Shown piece after piece: positions 54,474 to 61,985 of a DNA stretch of 64,000 nucleotides. Source of the stretch: MAG-121220-bin8 sp002700465 (GTDB lineage Bacteria; Bacteroidota; Bacteroidia; Flavobacteriales; Flavobacteriaceae); assembly GCA_943789295.1 (NCBI GenBank), contig CALSTO010000001.1, positions 682,001 through 746,000 of the forward strand, written 5' to 3'. The position numbers and the translations under genes were made by a program. The notes beneath the pieces are model-generated. The model saw only the letters and a list, made by a program, of their open reading frames with translations. It did no database searches and was not told where the DNA came from. Numbering within the stretch: the first letter of the stretch is position 1; each line of letters begins with the position of its first letter.

Positions 54474-56732
54474 TTGCAAGACTATTTAAGTCAGTTAAAC
54501 GACTCTCAAAAGCTTCCAACAATACATAAAGATGGCCCAGTAATGGTAATTGCTGGAGCTGGATCTGGAAAAACAAGAGTTTTAACATATAGAATTGCGT
54601 ATTTAATGGAAATGGGAGTTGATCCGTTTTCAATTTTAGCCCTTACTTTTACTAATAAGGCAGCAAGGGAAATGAAAGAAAGAATTGGTTTGATTGTAGG
54701 AGAATCCAAGGCTAAAAATCTTTGGATGGGAACATTTCACTCAATTTTTGCAAGAATTCTCAGATCAGAAGCAGAGTATTTAGGATATAGTTCAAATTTT
54801 TCAATTTATGACACACAAGATTCTGAACGTTTGATATCGTCAATAATAAAAGAACTTAAACTTGATAAAGATCTTTATAAATATAGAACTATTAGAAACA
54901 GAATATCGTCTCTAAAAAATAATTTAGTTACTGTTAAGGCATATTATAATAATCAAGAACTAATTCAGCAGGACAAAGAATCCAGAAGACCTTTATTTGG
55001 TAAAATTTATCAAACCTATGTTAATCGATGTTTTAAAGCTTCAGCAATGGATTTTGATGACTTATTACTTAAAACTAATGAACTTTTAAACAGATTTCCA
55101 GAAGTTCTAAACAAGTATCAACAAAGGTTTAAATATATTCATGTTGATGAATATCAAGACACTAATCATTCGCAATATTTAATTGTTAAAGCGCTAGCTG
55201 ATAAGTTTGAAAATATATGTGTAGTGGGAGATGATGCACAAAGTATTTATGGATTTAGAGGTGCAAATATTGAAAATATTTTATCCTTTCAAAAAGATTA
55301 TCCAAATTCATCAGTCTATAGATTAGAACAAAATTATAGATCTACTCAAAATATTGTTAATGCAGCAAATTCTGTCATTAATAATAACTTAAATAAACTA
55401 GATAAAAAGGTTTGGACTGAAAATGAAATTGGAGATAAAATTGAAATCAATCAAACTATAACTGATTCTGAAGAGGGAAGGTTTGTAGCATCATCAATAT
55501 TTGAAGCAAAATATAATCAACAATTAAGAAACGATGAATTTGCTGTCTTGTATAGAACTAATGCTCAGTCTAGGTCAATAGAAGATGCTCTTAGAAGAAA
55601 AAACATTCCTTTTCAAATCTTCGGAGGATTGTCATTTTATCAAAGAAAAGAAATAAAAGATGTTTTAGCATATTTAAGATTAATTGTTAATCCAAGTGAC
55701 GAAGAAAGTTTAAAAAGAATAATAAATTACCCCCCAAGAGGAATTGGACAAACTACCTTAGAAAAAATTCAAATATTTTCAAACGAAAACAATCTTACAA
55801 TTTTTGATGTAATTGATGATATTAATAACTCTGATATTCCTATTAATAATGGAACAAAACAAAAGTTATTTGATTTTTTATGTATGATTAAAAGCTTTCA
55901 AATTAATAATGAGAATCTTGATGCATTAGAAATTTTAAATGAAGTTTTAAATAGGATAGGCGTTATTAATTTACTTAAAAATGAAGGAACACCAGAATCG
56001 ATAAGTAGAATTGAAAATATTGAAGAATTGATAAATGCAGTTCAAGATTTTATAGATGGTCAAAAAGAAATTGTTGATTCGAAAAACTCATTGAGTGAAT
56101 TTCTTGAAGATGTTGCTTTAATTTCAGACTTGGATAAAGATATTGAGAAATCGAAGCCAAAAGTTTCGCTAATGACAATTCATTTAGCTAAAGGTTTGGA
56201 GTTTTCTAATGTTTACATAGTTGGTTTAGAAGAAGACTTATTTCCTTCAGCTATGAGCTCAACAACAAGATCTGATTTAGAAGAAGAAAGAAGGTTATTC
56301 TATGTAGCTCTAACTAGAGCAAAAAAAAGAATAATATTATCTCATTCAAAAACAAGGTATAGATGGGGCAAATTAATTGATTGTGAACCTAGTAGATTTA
56401 TAAGTGAAATTGATCCACAATTTATCAACTTAAATAATATAATAAATTCTAAAGTAAATTTTAATAAAAATACAGAATCAAAAATAAGATTTAAAAAACC
56501 TGAAAGAAAAATTGCTTTAAAAAAAATAACAAAAACAAATTATTCAACAAGTGGACCCTCTGATTACGTAGATATAAATACTGGTGATTCAATAATTCAT
56601 AATCGATTTGGAAAAGGAACAGTAATAATTACAGAGGGAGCTGGTGGAGACAAAAAAGCTGAAGTTAAGTTTGAAACAAGCGGTTTAAAAAAAATATTAT
56701 TAAAATTTGCTAAATATCAAAAAGTAGATTAA
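54474..56732 (+). CDS. pcrA: UvrD/Rep/PcrA family DNA helicase
   Basis: A 752-residue superfamily 1A helicase. MQDYLSQLNDSQ contains the Q-motif region, AGAGSGKT at 27-34 is Walker A, then LTFTNKAAREMKERI, MGTFHSIFARILR, VDEYQDTN, VVGDDAQSIYGFRGA, LEQNYRSTQNI and MTIHLAKGLEF. The C terminus (ISTGSGDSIIHNRFGKG-like) is the Tudor-like tail found in PcrA/UvrD that can bind RNA polymerase. The start is TTG. It acts in excision repair and removal of obstacles to replication. Confidence 0.95.
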   Translation: MQDYLSQLNDSQKLPTIHKDGPVMVIAGAGSGKTRVLTYRIAYLMEMGVDPFSILALTFTNKAAREMKERIGLIVGESKAKNLWMGTFHSIFARILRSEAEYLGYSSNFSIYDTQDSERLISSIIKELKLDKDLYKYRTIRNRISSLKNNLVTVKAYYNNQELIQQDKESRRPLFGKIYQTYVNRCFKASAMDFDDLLLKTNELLNRFPEVLNKYQQRFKYIHVDEYQDTNHSQYLIVKALADKFENICVVGDDAQSIYGFRGANIENILSFQKDYPNSSVYRLEQNYRSTQNIVNAANSVINNNLNKLDKKVWTENEIGDKIEINQTITDSEEGRFVASSIFEAKYNQQLRNDEFAVLYRTNAQSRSIEDALRRKNIPFQIFGGLSFYQRKEIKDVLAYLRLIVNPSDEESLKRIINYPPRGIGQTTLEKIQIFSNENNLTIFDVIDDINNSDIPINNGTKQKLFDFLCMIKSFQINNENLDALEILNEVLNRIGVINLLKNEGTPESISRIENIEELINAVQDFIDGQKEIVDSKNSLSEFLEDVALISDLDKDIEKSKPKVSLMTIHLAKGLEFSNVYIVGLEEDLFPSAMSSTTRSDLEEERRLFYVALTRAKKRIILSHSKTRYRWGKLIDCEPSRFISEIDPQFINLNNIINSKVNFNKNTESKIRFKKPERKIALKKITKTNYSTSGPSDYVDINTGDSIIHNRFGKGTVIITEGAGGDKKAEVKFETSGLKKILLKFAKYQKVD

Positions 56733-58474
56733 TCTCTAAATTTTCTTCTACCTCTCCTGTCAGATCTATTTCTAGATTTGGATCTAGATTTATTATTAAA
56801 ATCTCTTTTAGGTTTCGATCTTCTTTGGCTTTTCTCTCTATTATATTTTTTCTCGATTTTTTCTTTAGAAACAGTAACCTTTAAATCTACTCCGTTGTGA
56901 TCTAATTTTGAACTAGATTTTATCAGAGATTTAGTAATACTTTTATCAATTTCGAAAATTGTATAAGATTGTCTAATATCTATACTACCAATTTCAATTT
57001 CATTCGATTTAGTAATTCTGTTAACTAAAGAGATTAATTCTATCGGAGTAATACCTTGTTTTCTTCCTACATTAACAGAAAGGTTTTCGAAATCTTTAGA
57101 ACGTCTTCTCGATCTATCAGAATTATTAGAACTTCTATCGCTATTGTTATCACTTTTAATATCTCGACTTTTCTTATAATAATCTAAAAATCTATTAAAT
57201 TCAGCAGAAACAAAATGTTTAATTAGGTCTTCACGACTAAGCCAATTTAATTTTTCATAAATATCAGGAAGAAATGGAGAAATTTGTTTTTCATCTACTT
57301 TAACTTTCTCAATTTTTTCGATTAATTTAAAAAGCTGTTTAGAACATATATCTTTTCCAGACGGAACGTCCATTTTTATAAATTTAATCTGAGATTTATT
57401 TTCAATAGATTTTATTTTTCTTGACTCTCTAGAATTGGAAATAACTACAGAAATACCCTTATTACCAGCTCTTCCAGTTCTTCCACTACGGTGTGTATAA
57501 ACTTCAGGATCGTCGGGAAGAGAATAATTAATGACATGAGTTAAGCTATTAACATCTAAACCTCTAGCTGCAACATCAGTGGCTATGAGCATTTGTATGG
57601 TCTTATCTCTAAACCTTGACATTACGTCGTCTCTCTGAGATTGACTTAAATCGCCATGAATAGCATCAGCACTATATCCATCGTTAATAAATTTACTTGC
57701 TATATCTTTAGTTTCTCGTCTTGTTCTACAAAATACAATTCCATAAATTTCAGGGTTAAAATCTGAAATTCTTTTTAACGTTGCATACTTATCTCTAGAG
57801 CTAACATTATATATGTGATGCTCTACATTTTTAGATCCAGAATTTAATTTTTCTACAGTAATTTCATTTGCATCGTTCATAAATCTTTTTGAGATACTAC
57901 GAACTTCTTTAGACATTGTTGCAGAAAACAATAAAGTTTGTCTATTTTCTGATGTTGTATCTAAGATAAAGTCTAAATCATCTTTAAACCCCATACTTAA
58001 CATCTCATCAGCTTCATCTAAAATAACCCTGTTAACTGATTTAAAATTTAAAACTTTTCTTTTTATTAAATCTTTTGTTCTTCCAGGTGTCCCAACAATT
58101 ATATGAGTTCCTTTCCTAATAGCTTTTATTTGGTTTTCAATACTAGCCCCTCCATAAACAGGAGTTATTTTAATAGCTTTTAAAAATTTAGAATATGAAA
58201 TTAAATCTTTAGAAATTTGAATACATAATTCTCTAGTAGGACAGAGAACTATTGTTTGAATATTTTTATTTTTTAAATCTATCTGTTGAATACTAGGAAG
58301 ACCAAATGCTGCAGTTTTTCCAGTCCCAGTTTGAGCTAATGCGATTAAATCAGAACGATCATTTAAAACTAATGGAATTGCTTTTTCTTGAACAGGTGTA
58401 GGATTTTCAAATCCTAATTCTAAAATCGAATCAATAAGCTTTTGTTCAATTCCTAGATTTTTAAAATTATTCAC
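56729..58474 (-). CDS. deaD: DEAD-box RNA helicase with DbpA-like RNA-binding domain
   Basis: A 581-residue helicase of the CsdA/DeaD type. Motif I is AQTGTGKT at 47-54, then PTRELCIQ, the DEAD box in VILDEADEML, SATMS and HRSGRTGRAG. After the two RecA domains comes a linker with NSDRSSNNSDRSRRR, then a DbpA-type RNA-binding domain (GITPIELISLVNRI to VDLKVTVS). The last 45 residues are rich in Arg, Lys and Ser, which would add unspecific RNA binding. It probably helps ribosome assembly, notably in the cold. The start is GTG. Confidence 0.93.
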   Translation of the reverse strand: MNNFKNLGIEQKLIDSILELGFENPTPVQEKAIPLVLNDRSDLIALAQTGTGKTAAFGLPSIQQIDLKNKNIQTIVLCPTRELCIQISKDLISYSKFLKAIKITPVYGGASIENQIKAIRKGTHIIVGTPGRTKDLIKRKVLNFKSVNRVILDEADEMLSMGFKDDLDFILDTTSENRQTLLFSATMSKEVRSISKRFMNDANEITVEKLNSGSKNVEHHIYNVSSRDKYATLKRISDFNPEIYGIVFCRTRRETKDIASKFINDGYSADAIHGDLSQSQRDDVMSRFRDKTIQMLIATDVAARGLDVNSLTHVINYSLPDDPEVYTHRSGRTGRAGNKGISVVISNSRESRKIKSIENKSQIKFIKMDVPSGKDICSKQLFKLIEKIEKVKVDEKQISPFLPDIYEKLNWLSREDLIKHFVSAEFNRFLDYYKKSRDIKSDNNSDRSSNNSDRSRRRSKDFENLSVNVGRKQGITPIELISLVNRITKSNEIEIGSIDIRQSYTIFEIDKSITKSLIKSSSKLDHNGVDLKVTVSKEKIEKKYNREKSQRRSKPKRDFNNKSRSKSRNRSDRRGRRKFRD

Positions 58475-58531
58475 TTACTAAATTTAGGATGCAAATGTCG
58501 ACTATTAAATTGGTATTCAAAGATAATATTC

Positions 58532-58566
58532 AAAAAAAAAGCATGTCATAAAAGACATGCTTTTTT
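58532..58566 (-). terminator. Intrinsic terminator downstream of the OmpA-family gene
   Basis: AGCATGTC and GACATGCT form a perfect eight-base-pair stem around a six-base loop (58540-58561). On the minus strand it is followed by nine T, ending the ompA-like transcript; T residues also flank the other side, so it works in both directions. Confidence 0.85.
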
Positions 58567-58590
58567 ATAAAAATATTTAAAGCTTAGTTC

Positions 58591-59451
58591 TTAGTTTGCA
58601 CCAACAGCTTTCATTCCTTGTTCTATTAAATCATAAAATTGATCTAATTTAGGAAGAACAACTATTCTAGTTCTTCTGTTCTTTGATCTATTTTCTGCAG
58701 TATCGTTATCGGCAACAGGAACATAGTAACTTCTGCCCGCTGCAGTCATCCTTTCAGGTTGAACTCCAAAATCATTTTGTAAAACTCTAACAACTGATGT
58801 TGCTCTTTTAACACTCAAATCCCAGTTATCCAATAATACTTCATTTTGAATTGACTGGTCATCAGTGTGACCTTCAACTAAAAATTCAATTTCAGGCTTA
58901 TCTAAAACTACTTTAGCAACCTTTCCAAGTACTTCTTTTGCTCTTTCAGAAACTACATAACTTCCACTGTTAAATAATAATTTGTCAGAAATAGAAATAA
59001 AGACAACACCCTTTTCAACATTAACCTCAATGTCTTTGTCGTTTATATCGATAAAGGTTCCTTTTAAACTAGTTACTAATGCTAATGTCACGGAATCCCT
59101 TCTAGTAACTGCATCTCTCATAGTATTTATTGTTAAATCTTTTTCCTTCATACTTTCTAAAGATTTTTCAAGATTCTCAGCACCTTTTTGAGAAAGAGTA
59201 GTTAAATTACCCATATTATTTATAAGATCTTGATTATTAGCTTTCAAGAAAGCAACTTGATCTTTTAAAGTTTTTAAACTTGCTTCTGAGTTTGTTTTAT
59301 CTTCAATACAGGCATTTAATTTAATAGTAGCTGTATTAAGTAAATCTTTATTTTGTTTGTTAGTAGCTTCTAAAGCAGCATAATCTTTTTTAGAAATACA
59401 TGAGGGAAACAAAACTGAAACAGTTAAAATAGTTAAAATTATTTTTTTCAT
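58591..59451 (-). CDS. OmpA family lipoprotein
   Basis: A 286-residue lipoprotein from the ATG at 59451 (MKKIILTILTVSVLFPSC, lipobox Cys18); an upstream extension to 59472 overlaps the -7 box. A coiled-coil region (about 25-115) precedes an OmpA peptidoglycan-binding domain: LLFNSGSYVVSERAKEVL, VEGHTDDQSI, LSVKRATSVVRVL and AENRSKNRRTRI. The Asp in GHTDD and the Arg in NRRTRI bind diaminopimelate. It tethers the outer membrane to the cell wall. It has its own promoter and terminator, suggesting high expression. Confidence 0.92.
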   Translation of the reverse strand: MKKIILTILTVSVLFPSCISKKDYAALEATNKQNKDLLNTATIKLNACIEDKTNSEASLKTLKDQVAFLKANNQDLINNMGNLTTLSQKGAENLEKSLESMKEKDLTINTMRDAVTRRDSVTLALVTSLKGTFIDINDKDIEVNVEKGVVFISISDKLLFNSGSYVVSERAKEVLGKVAKVVLDKPEIEFLVEGHTDDQSIQNEVLLDNWDLSVKRATSVVRVLQNDFGVQPERMTAAGRSYYVPVADNDTAENRSKNRRTRIVVLPKLDQFYDLIEQGMKAVGAN

Positions 59452-59469
59452 ATCGTATATATTTATTAT

Positions 59470-59495
59470 CAAATTTAAATAAAAAACTTAGACAA
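59470..59495 (-). promoter_or_regulatory. Promoter of the OmpA-family gene
   Basis: On the minus strand TTG (59495-59493), 15 bases, then TAAATTTG (59477-59470), a match to TTG and TAnnTTTG with a slightly short spacer. Transcription would start about 12 bases before the ATG at 59451. Confidence 0.5.
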
Positions 59496-59505
59496 AAAAT
59501 TAAAG

Positions 59506-60531
59506 TTAAGTTAAATCTGAAAATTTTTTCCTTCCTCTCAAAAAATACTGAATTAGAACTGATTTTATTATAAAGTGTTTGGGTTTAGATGTTTTTGTTC
59601 TGGATTTAAGATATTTATTCAAAATATTAACTTTAGAATCATTGATTTTTATAGAATTTTGACTTATTGCATATAAAACTTCCTTAAAATGCTGTAAACC
59701 TTTTGTAAATAAATAATAAAAAGCTAAAAAAATATTAACAATTTGTATCATGTAGAGGGTAGGGGAAAACCATTTAAAAAGATTCATGTTTTTAATTAGC
59801 ATCCATCTTTGATTTCTAATATTATAGAAGAGTTTTTTTGGATTATTATAATTTAATGAACCTCCACCTAAATGATATACAACACTATTAAATAAAAAAC
59901 GTTTTTGAAGATTTGGATATAAATTTGACAGTCTCCAACATAAATCAATTTCTTCCATATGATTAATGAAATTTTCATCAAAACCATTAATTAACTGAAA
60001 GGTTTCTTTTCTAATAAAAAAACATGCGCCTGATGCCCAAAAAATATCAATATCCTGATCATATTGACCATGATCTATTTCTACTGTGTTTAATATTCTC
60101 CCCCTGCAATAGGGATATCCAAAATAATCAATAAATCCTCCTGCAGCACCTGCATGCTCGAATTTACTTTTATCCTTATAATCTAAAATTTTAGGTTGAG
60201 CAATTACAACAAATTTATTATTAGTAAATTCTTCTTTAATTGGCTTTAACCAATCTTTCGTTACTTGAACATCATTATTTAATAAACAATAAACTTCTTC
60301 TTTAACTTTTTTTAAACCTTCATTATAACCCTTAGCATACCCATAATTTTTAGAATTTATAACTAATTTTATTTTAGGATAAGTTTCTTTTAAAAATTTA
60401 ACAGAGTTGTCTGTAGAATTATTATCTATTATGTAAATAGGATTTTCATCAGAATACTGAACAACACTAGGAAGAAATTCTTTTAAATGTTTTAAACCGT
60501 TACAGTTAAGTATTACAATAGCTATTTTCAT
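59506..60531 (-). CDS. Family 2 glycosyltransferase
   Basis: A 341-residue GT-A glycosyltransferase. IVILNCNGLKHLKEFLPSV and IYIIDNNSTDNSV bind the nucleotide; LLNNDVQV has the metal-binding Asp, and GACFFIRKETFQLINGFDE plus HMEEIDLCWRL provide the acceptor site and base. A hydrophobic stretch near 265-290 may attach it to the membrane. It resembles rhamnosyltransferases of cell-surface polysaccharide synthesis, but the sugar is unknown. Its ATG overlaps the stop of the upstream gene by one base. Confidence 0.9.
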   Translation of the reverse strand: MKIAIVILNCNGLKHLKEFLPSVVQYSDENPIYIIDNNSTDNSVKFLKETYPKIKLVINSKNYGYAKGYNEGLKKVKEEVYCLLNNDVQVTKDWLKPIKEEFTNNKFVVIAQPKILDYKDKSKFEHAGAAGGFIDYFGYPYCRGRILNTVEIDHGQYDQDIDIFWASGACFFIRKETFQLINGFDENFINHMEEIDLCWRLSNLYPNLQKRFLFNSVVYHLGGGSLNYNNPKKLFYNIRNQRWMLIKNMNLFKWFSPTLYMIQIVNIFLAFYYLFTKGLQHFKEVLYAISQNSIKINDSKVNILNKYLKSRTKTSKPKHFIIKSVLIQYFLRGRKKFSDLT

Positions 60532-60965
60532 TAAATCGGAAAATCTTTTACAAAAATAAATTTTTTTGATAATTGATCTATTTTAAAATATAAATGATCT
60601 AACCCATTTGTTACCATACAATATTTAGAATTTAATTTCATGTTGTAAATTGAAATTTGATCAAATACATTTTGAGTTAACTCTACAGAGGGTGATTTAC
60701 ATTCTATAAGCATTATTACATTCCCAATATTATTGTATATCACAACATCAAACCTTTTGTTTAAATTATTAAAAATGATTTTTTTTTCTACAGCAATATG
60801 TGTTACTGGAATTTTTTTTAAAACCAGAAAGTTTAAAACGTGCTGTCTAACCCACTCTTCTGGTGTTAGAAGAAAATATTTTTTTCTTAAAAAATCAAAA
60901 ATAAAAGTTTTACTATCAATTTTTTTTAACTTAAATTCAAAGTCTGGAAAATTTAATTTTATCAT
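60531..60965 (-). CDS. Stand-alone HsdR N-terminal-like PD-(D/E)XK protein
   Basis: A 144-residue protein of the HSDR_N_2 type. A nuclease-fold triad is visible: Asp73 in RFDVVIYN, then Glu88 and Lys90 in LIECKSP, 15 and 17 residues on. It has no helicase, methylase or specificity partner nearby, so it is not a type I restriction enzyme. It starts nine bases from divergent holA and is one base-overlap-coupled with the glycosyltransferase. From general knowledge it is a steady neighbour of holA in Flavobacteriia. The role is unknown; DNA binding or cleavage is an inference from the fold. Confidence 0.85.
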   Translation of the reverse strand: MIKLNFPDFEFKLKKIDSKTFIFDFLRKKYFLLTPEEWVRQHVLNFLVLKKIPVTHIAVEKKIIFNNLNKRFDVVIYNNIGNVIMLIECKSPSVELTQNVFDQISIYNMKLNSKYCMVTNGLDHLYFKIDQLSKKFIFVKDFPI

Positions 60966-60974
60966 GTTTAAAAA

Positions 60975-61985
60975 ATGAATTTACAAGAAATTAATAGTAT
61001 TATTTCGAAAATTAATAACAAAGTTTATAGTCCTGTTTATTTTTTAATGGGCGAAGAAACATATTACATTGATTTAATTAGTGATTTATTAGAAAACAAA
61101 GTCTTAAGTGAAGAAGAAAAAAGTTTTAATCAAACAATACTTTACGGAAAAGACACAACTGCGGAAGAAATTATTTCTGTTTGCAAAAGATTCCCTATGA
61201 TGTCTAAATTTCAATTAGTAATAATCAAAGAGGCTCAAGATTTGTCATCAAAAATTGACGGTTTAATAAATTACTTATTGAATCCAATGCATTCTACTGT
61301 TTTAGTAATTAATTACAAATACAAAACTTTAGACAAAAGAAAAAAAATTTATAAAGCAATTCAAAAATTTGGTTTGATTTTAAATTCTAAAAAACCTTAT
61401 GAAAATCAGGTTTCAACTTGGATTCTTAATAAATTAAAAGAGGATAATTATACAATCGATTTAAAAGCAAATCAAATGCTTGTTGAATTTTTAGGAGGTG
61501 ATTTAAAAATGATTAATAATCAACTCAATAAATTAAAGTTACTAAAGCCCGAAAATAATTATATCGATCCAAAGCTAATTGAAAAAAATATTGGAATTAG
61601 TAAAGATTTTAACATATTTGAGTTACGAAACGCAATTGGTTCAGGGAACTTAAGTAAAGCATTAGTAATTGGTAATTATTTTTCTAGTAATATCAAAGCA
61701 TATCCGACTCAATTGGTATTAAGTTCATTATTCAATTACTTTATCCAAATATTTCAATTTCACAGTTTAAATAACAAATCTGATATAAATGTAGCTTCAA
61801 CACTTGGAATTAATAAGTTTTTTGCAAAGGATTATCATAAAGCAGCTAAAATTTATCCGATGAAAAAAATATCTTCAATAATTACTTTAATAAAAAATAT
61901 TGATTTAAAATCCAAAGGATATGGTGTAAGTAATAATTCACAACAAAACATTCTTAATCAATTGATAATTCAAATAATGAGCTAA
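60975..61985 (+). CDS. holA: DNA polymerase III subunit delta
   Basis: A 336-residue clamp-loader subunit. PVYFLMGEETYYIDLISDLLENKVL begins the degenerate AAA+ domain, with no true Walker A as expected for delta. FELRNAIGSGNLSKALVIGNYF and the C-terminal collar helices follow. It opens the beta clamp (dnaN product). The stop overlaps the convergent E1 gene by CTAA. Confidence 0.92.
   Translation: MNLQEINSIISKINNKVYSPVYFLMGEETYYIDLISDLLENKVLSEEEKSFNQTILYGKDTTAEEIISVCKRFPMMSKFQLVIIKEAQDLSSKIDGLINYLLNPMHSTVLVINYKYKTLDKRKKIYKAIQKFGLILNSKKPYENQVSTWILNKLKEDNYTIDLKANQMLVEFLGGDLKMINNQLNKLKLLKPENNYIDPKLIEKNIGISKDFNIFELRNAIGSGNLSKALVIGNYFSSNIKAYPTQLVLSSLFNYFIQIFQFHSLNNKSDINVASTLGINKFFAKDYHKAAKIYPMKKISSIITLIKNIDLKSKGYGVSNNSQQNILNQLIIQIMS

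Noticed and set aside
58982..59191. Opposite-strand frames inside ompA-like, ilvC/gapN, argB, argC, pheT, recG, pcrA, dnaN, dsbD, ABC-F and other genes
   Set aside because: All are shadows of confident genes and show only the composition expected from antisense of AT-rich codons.
60531..60965. A type I restriction-modification system
   Set aside because: Only an HsdR N-terminal-like domain is present; there is no helicase motor, hsdM or hsdS, and the neighbours are housekeeping genes.
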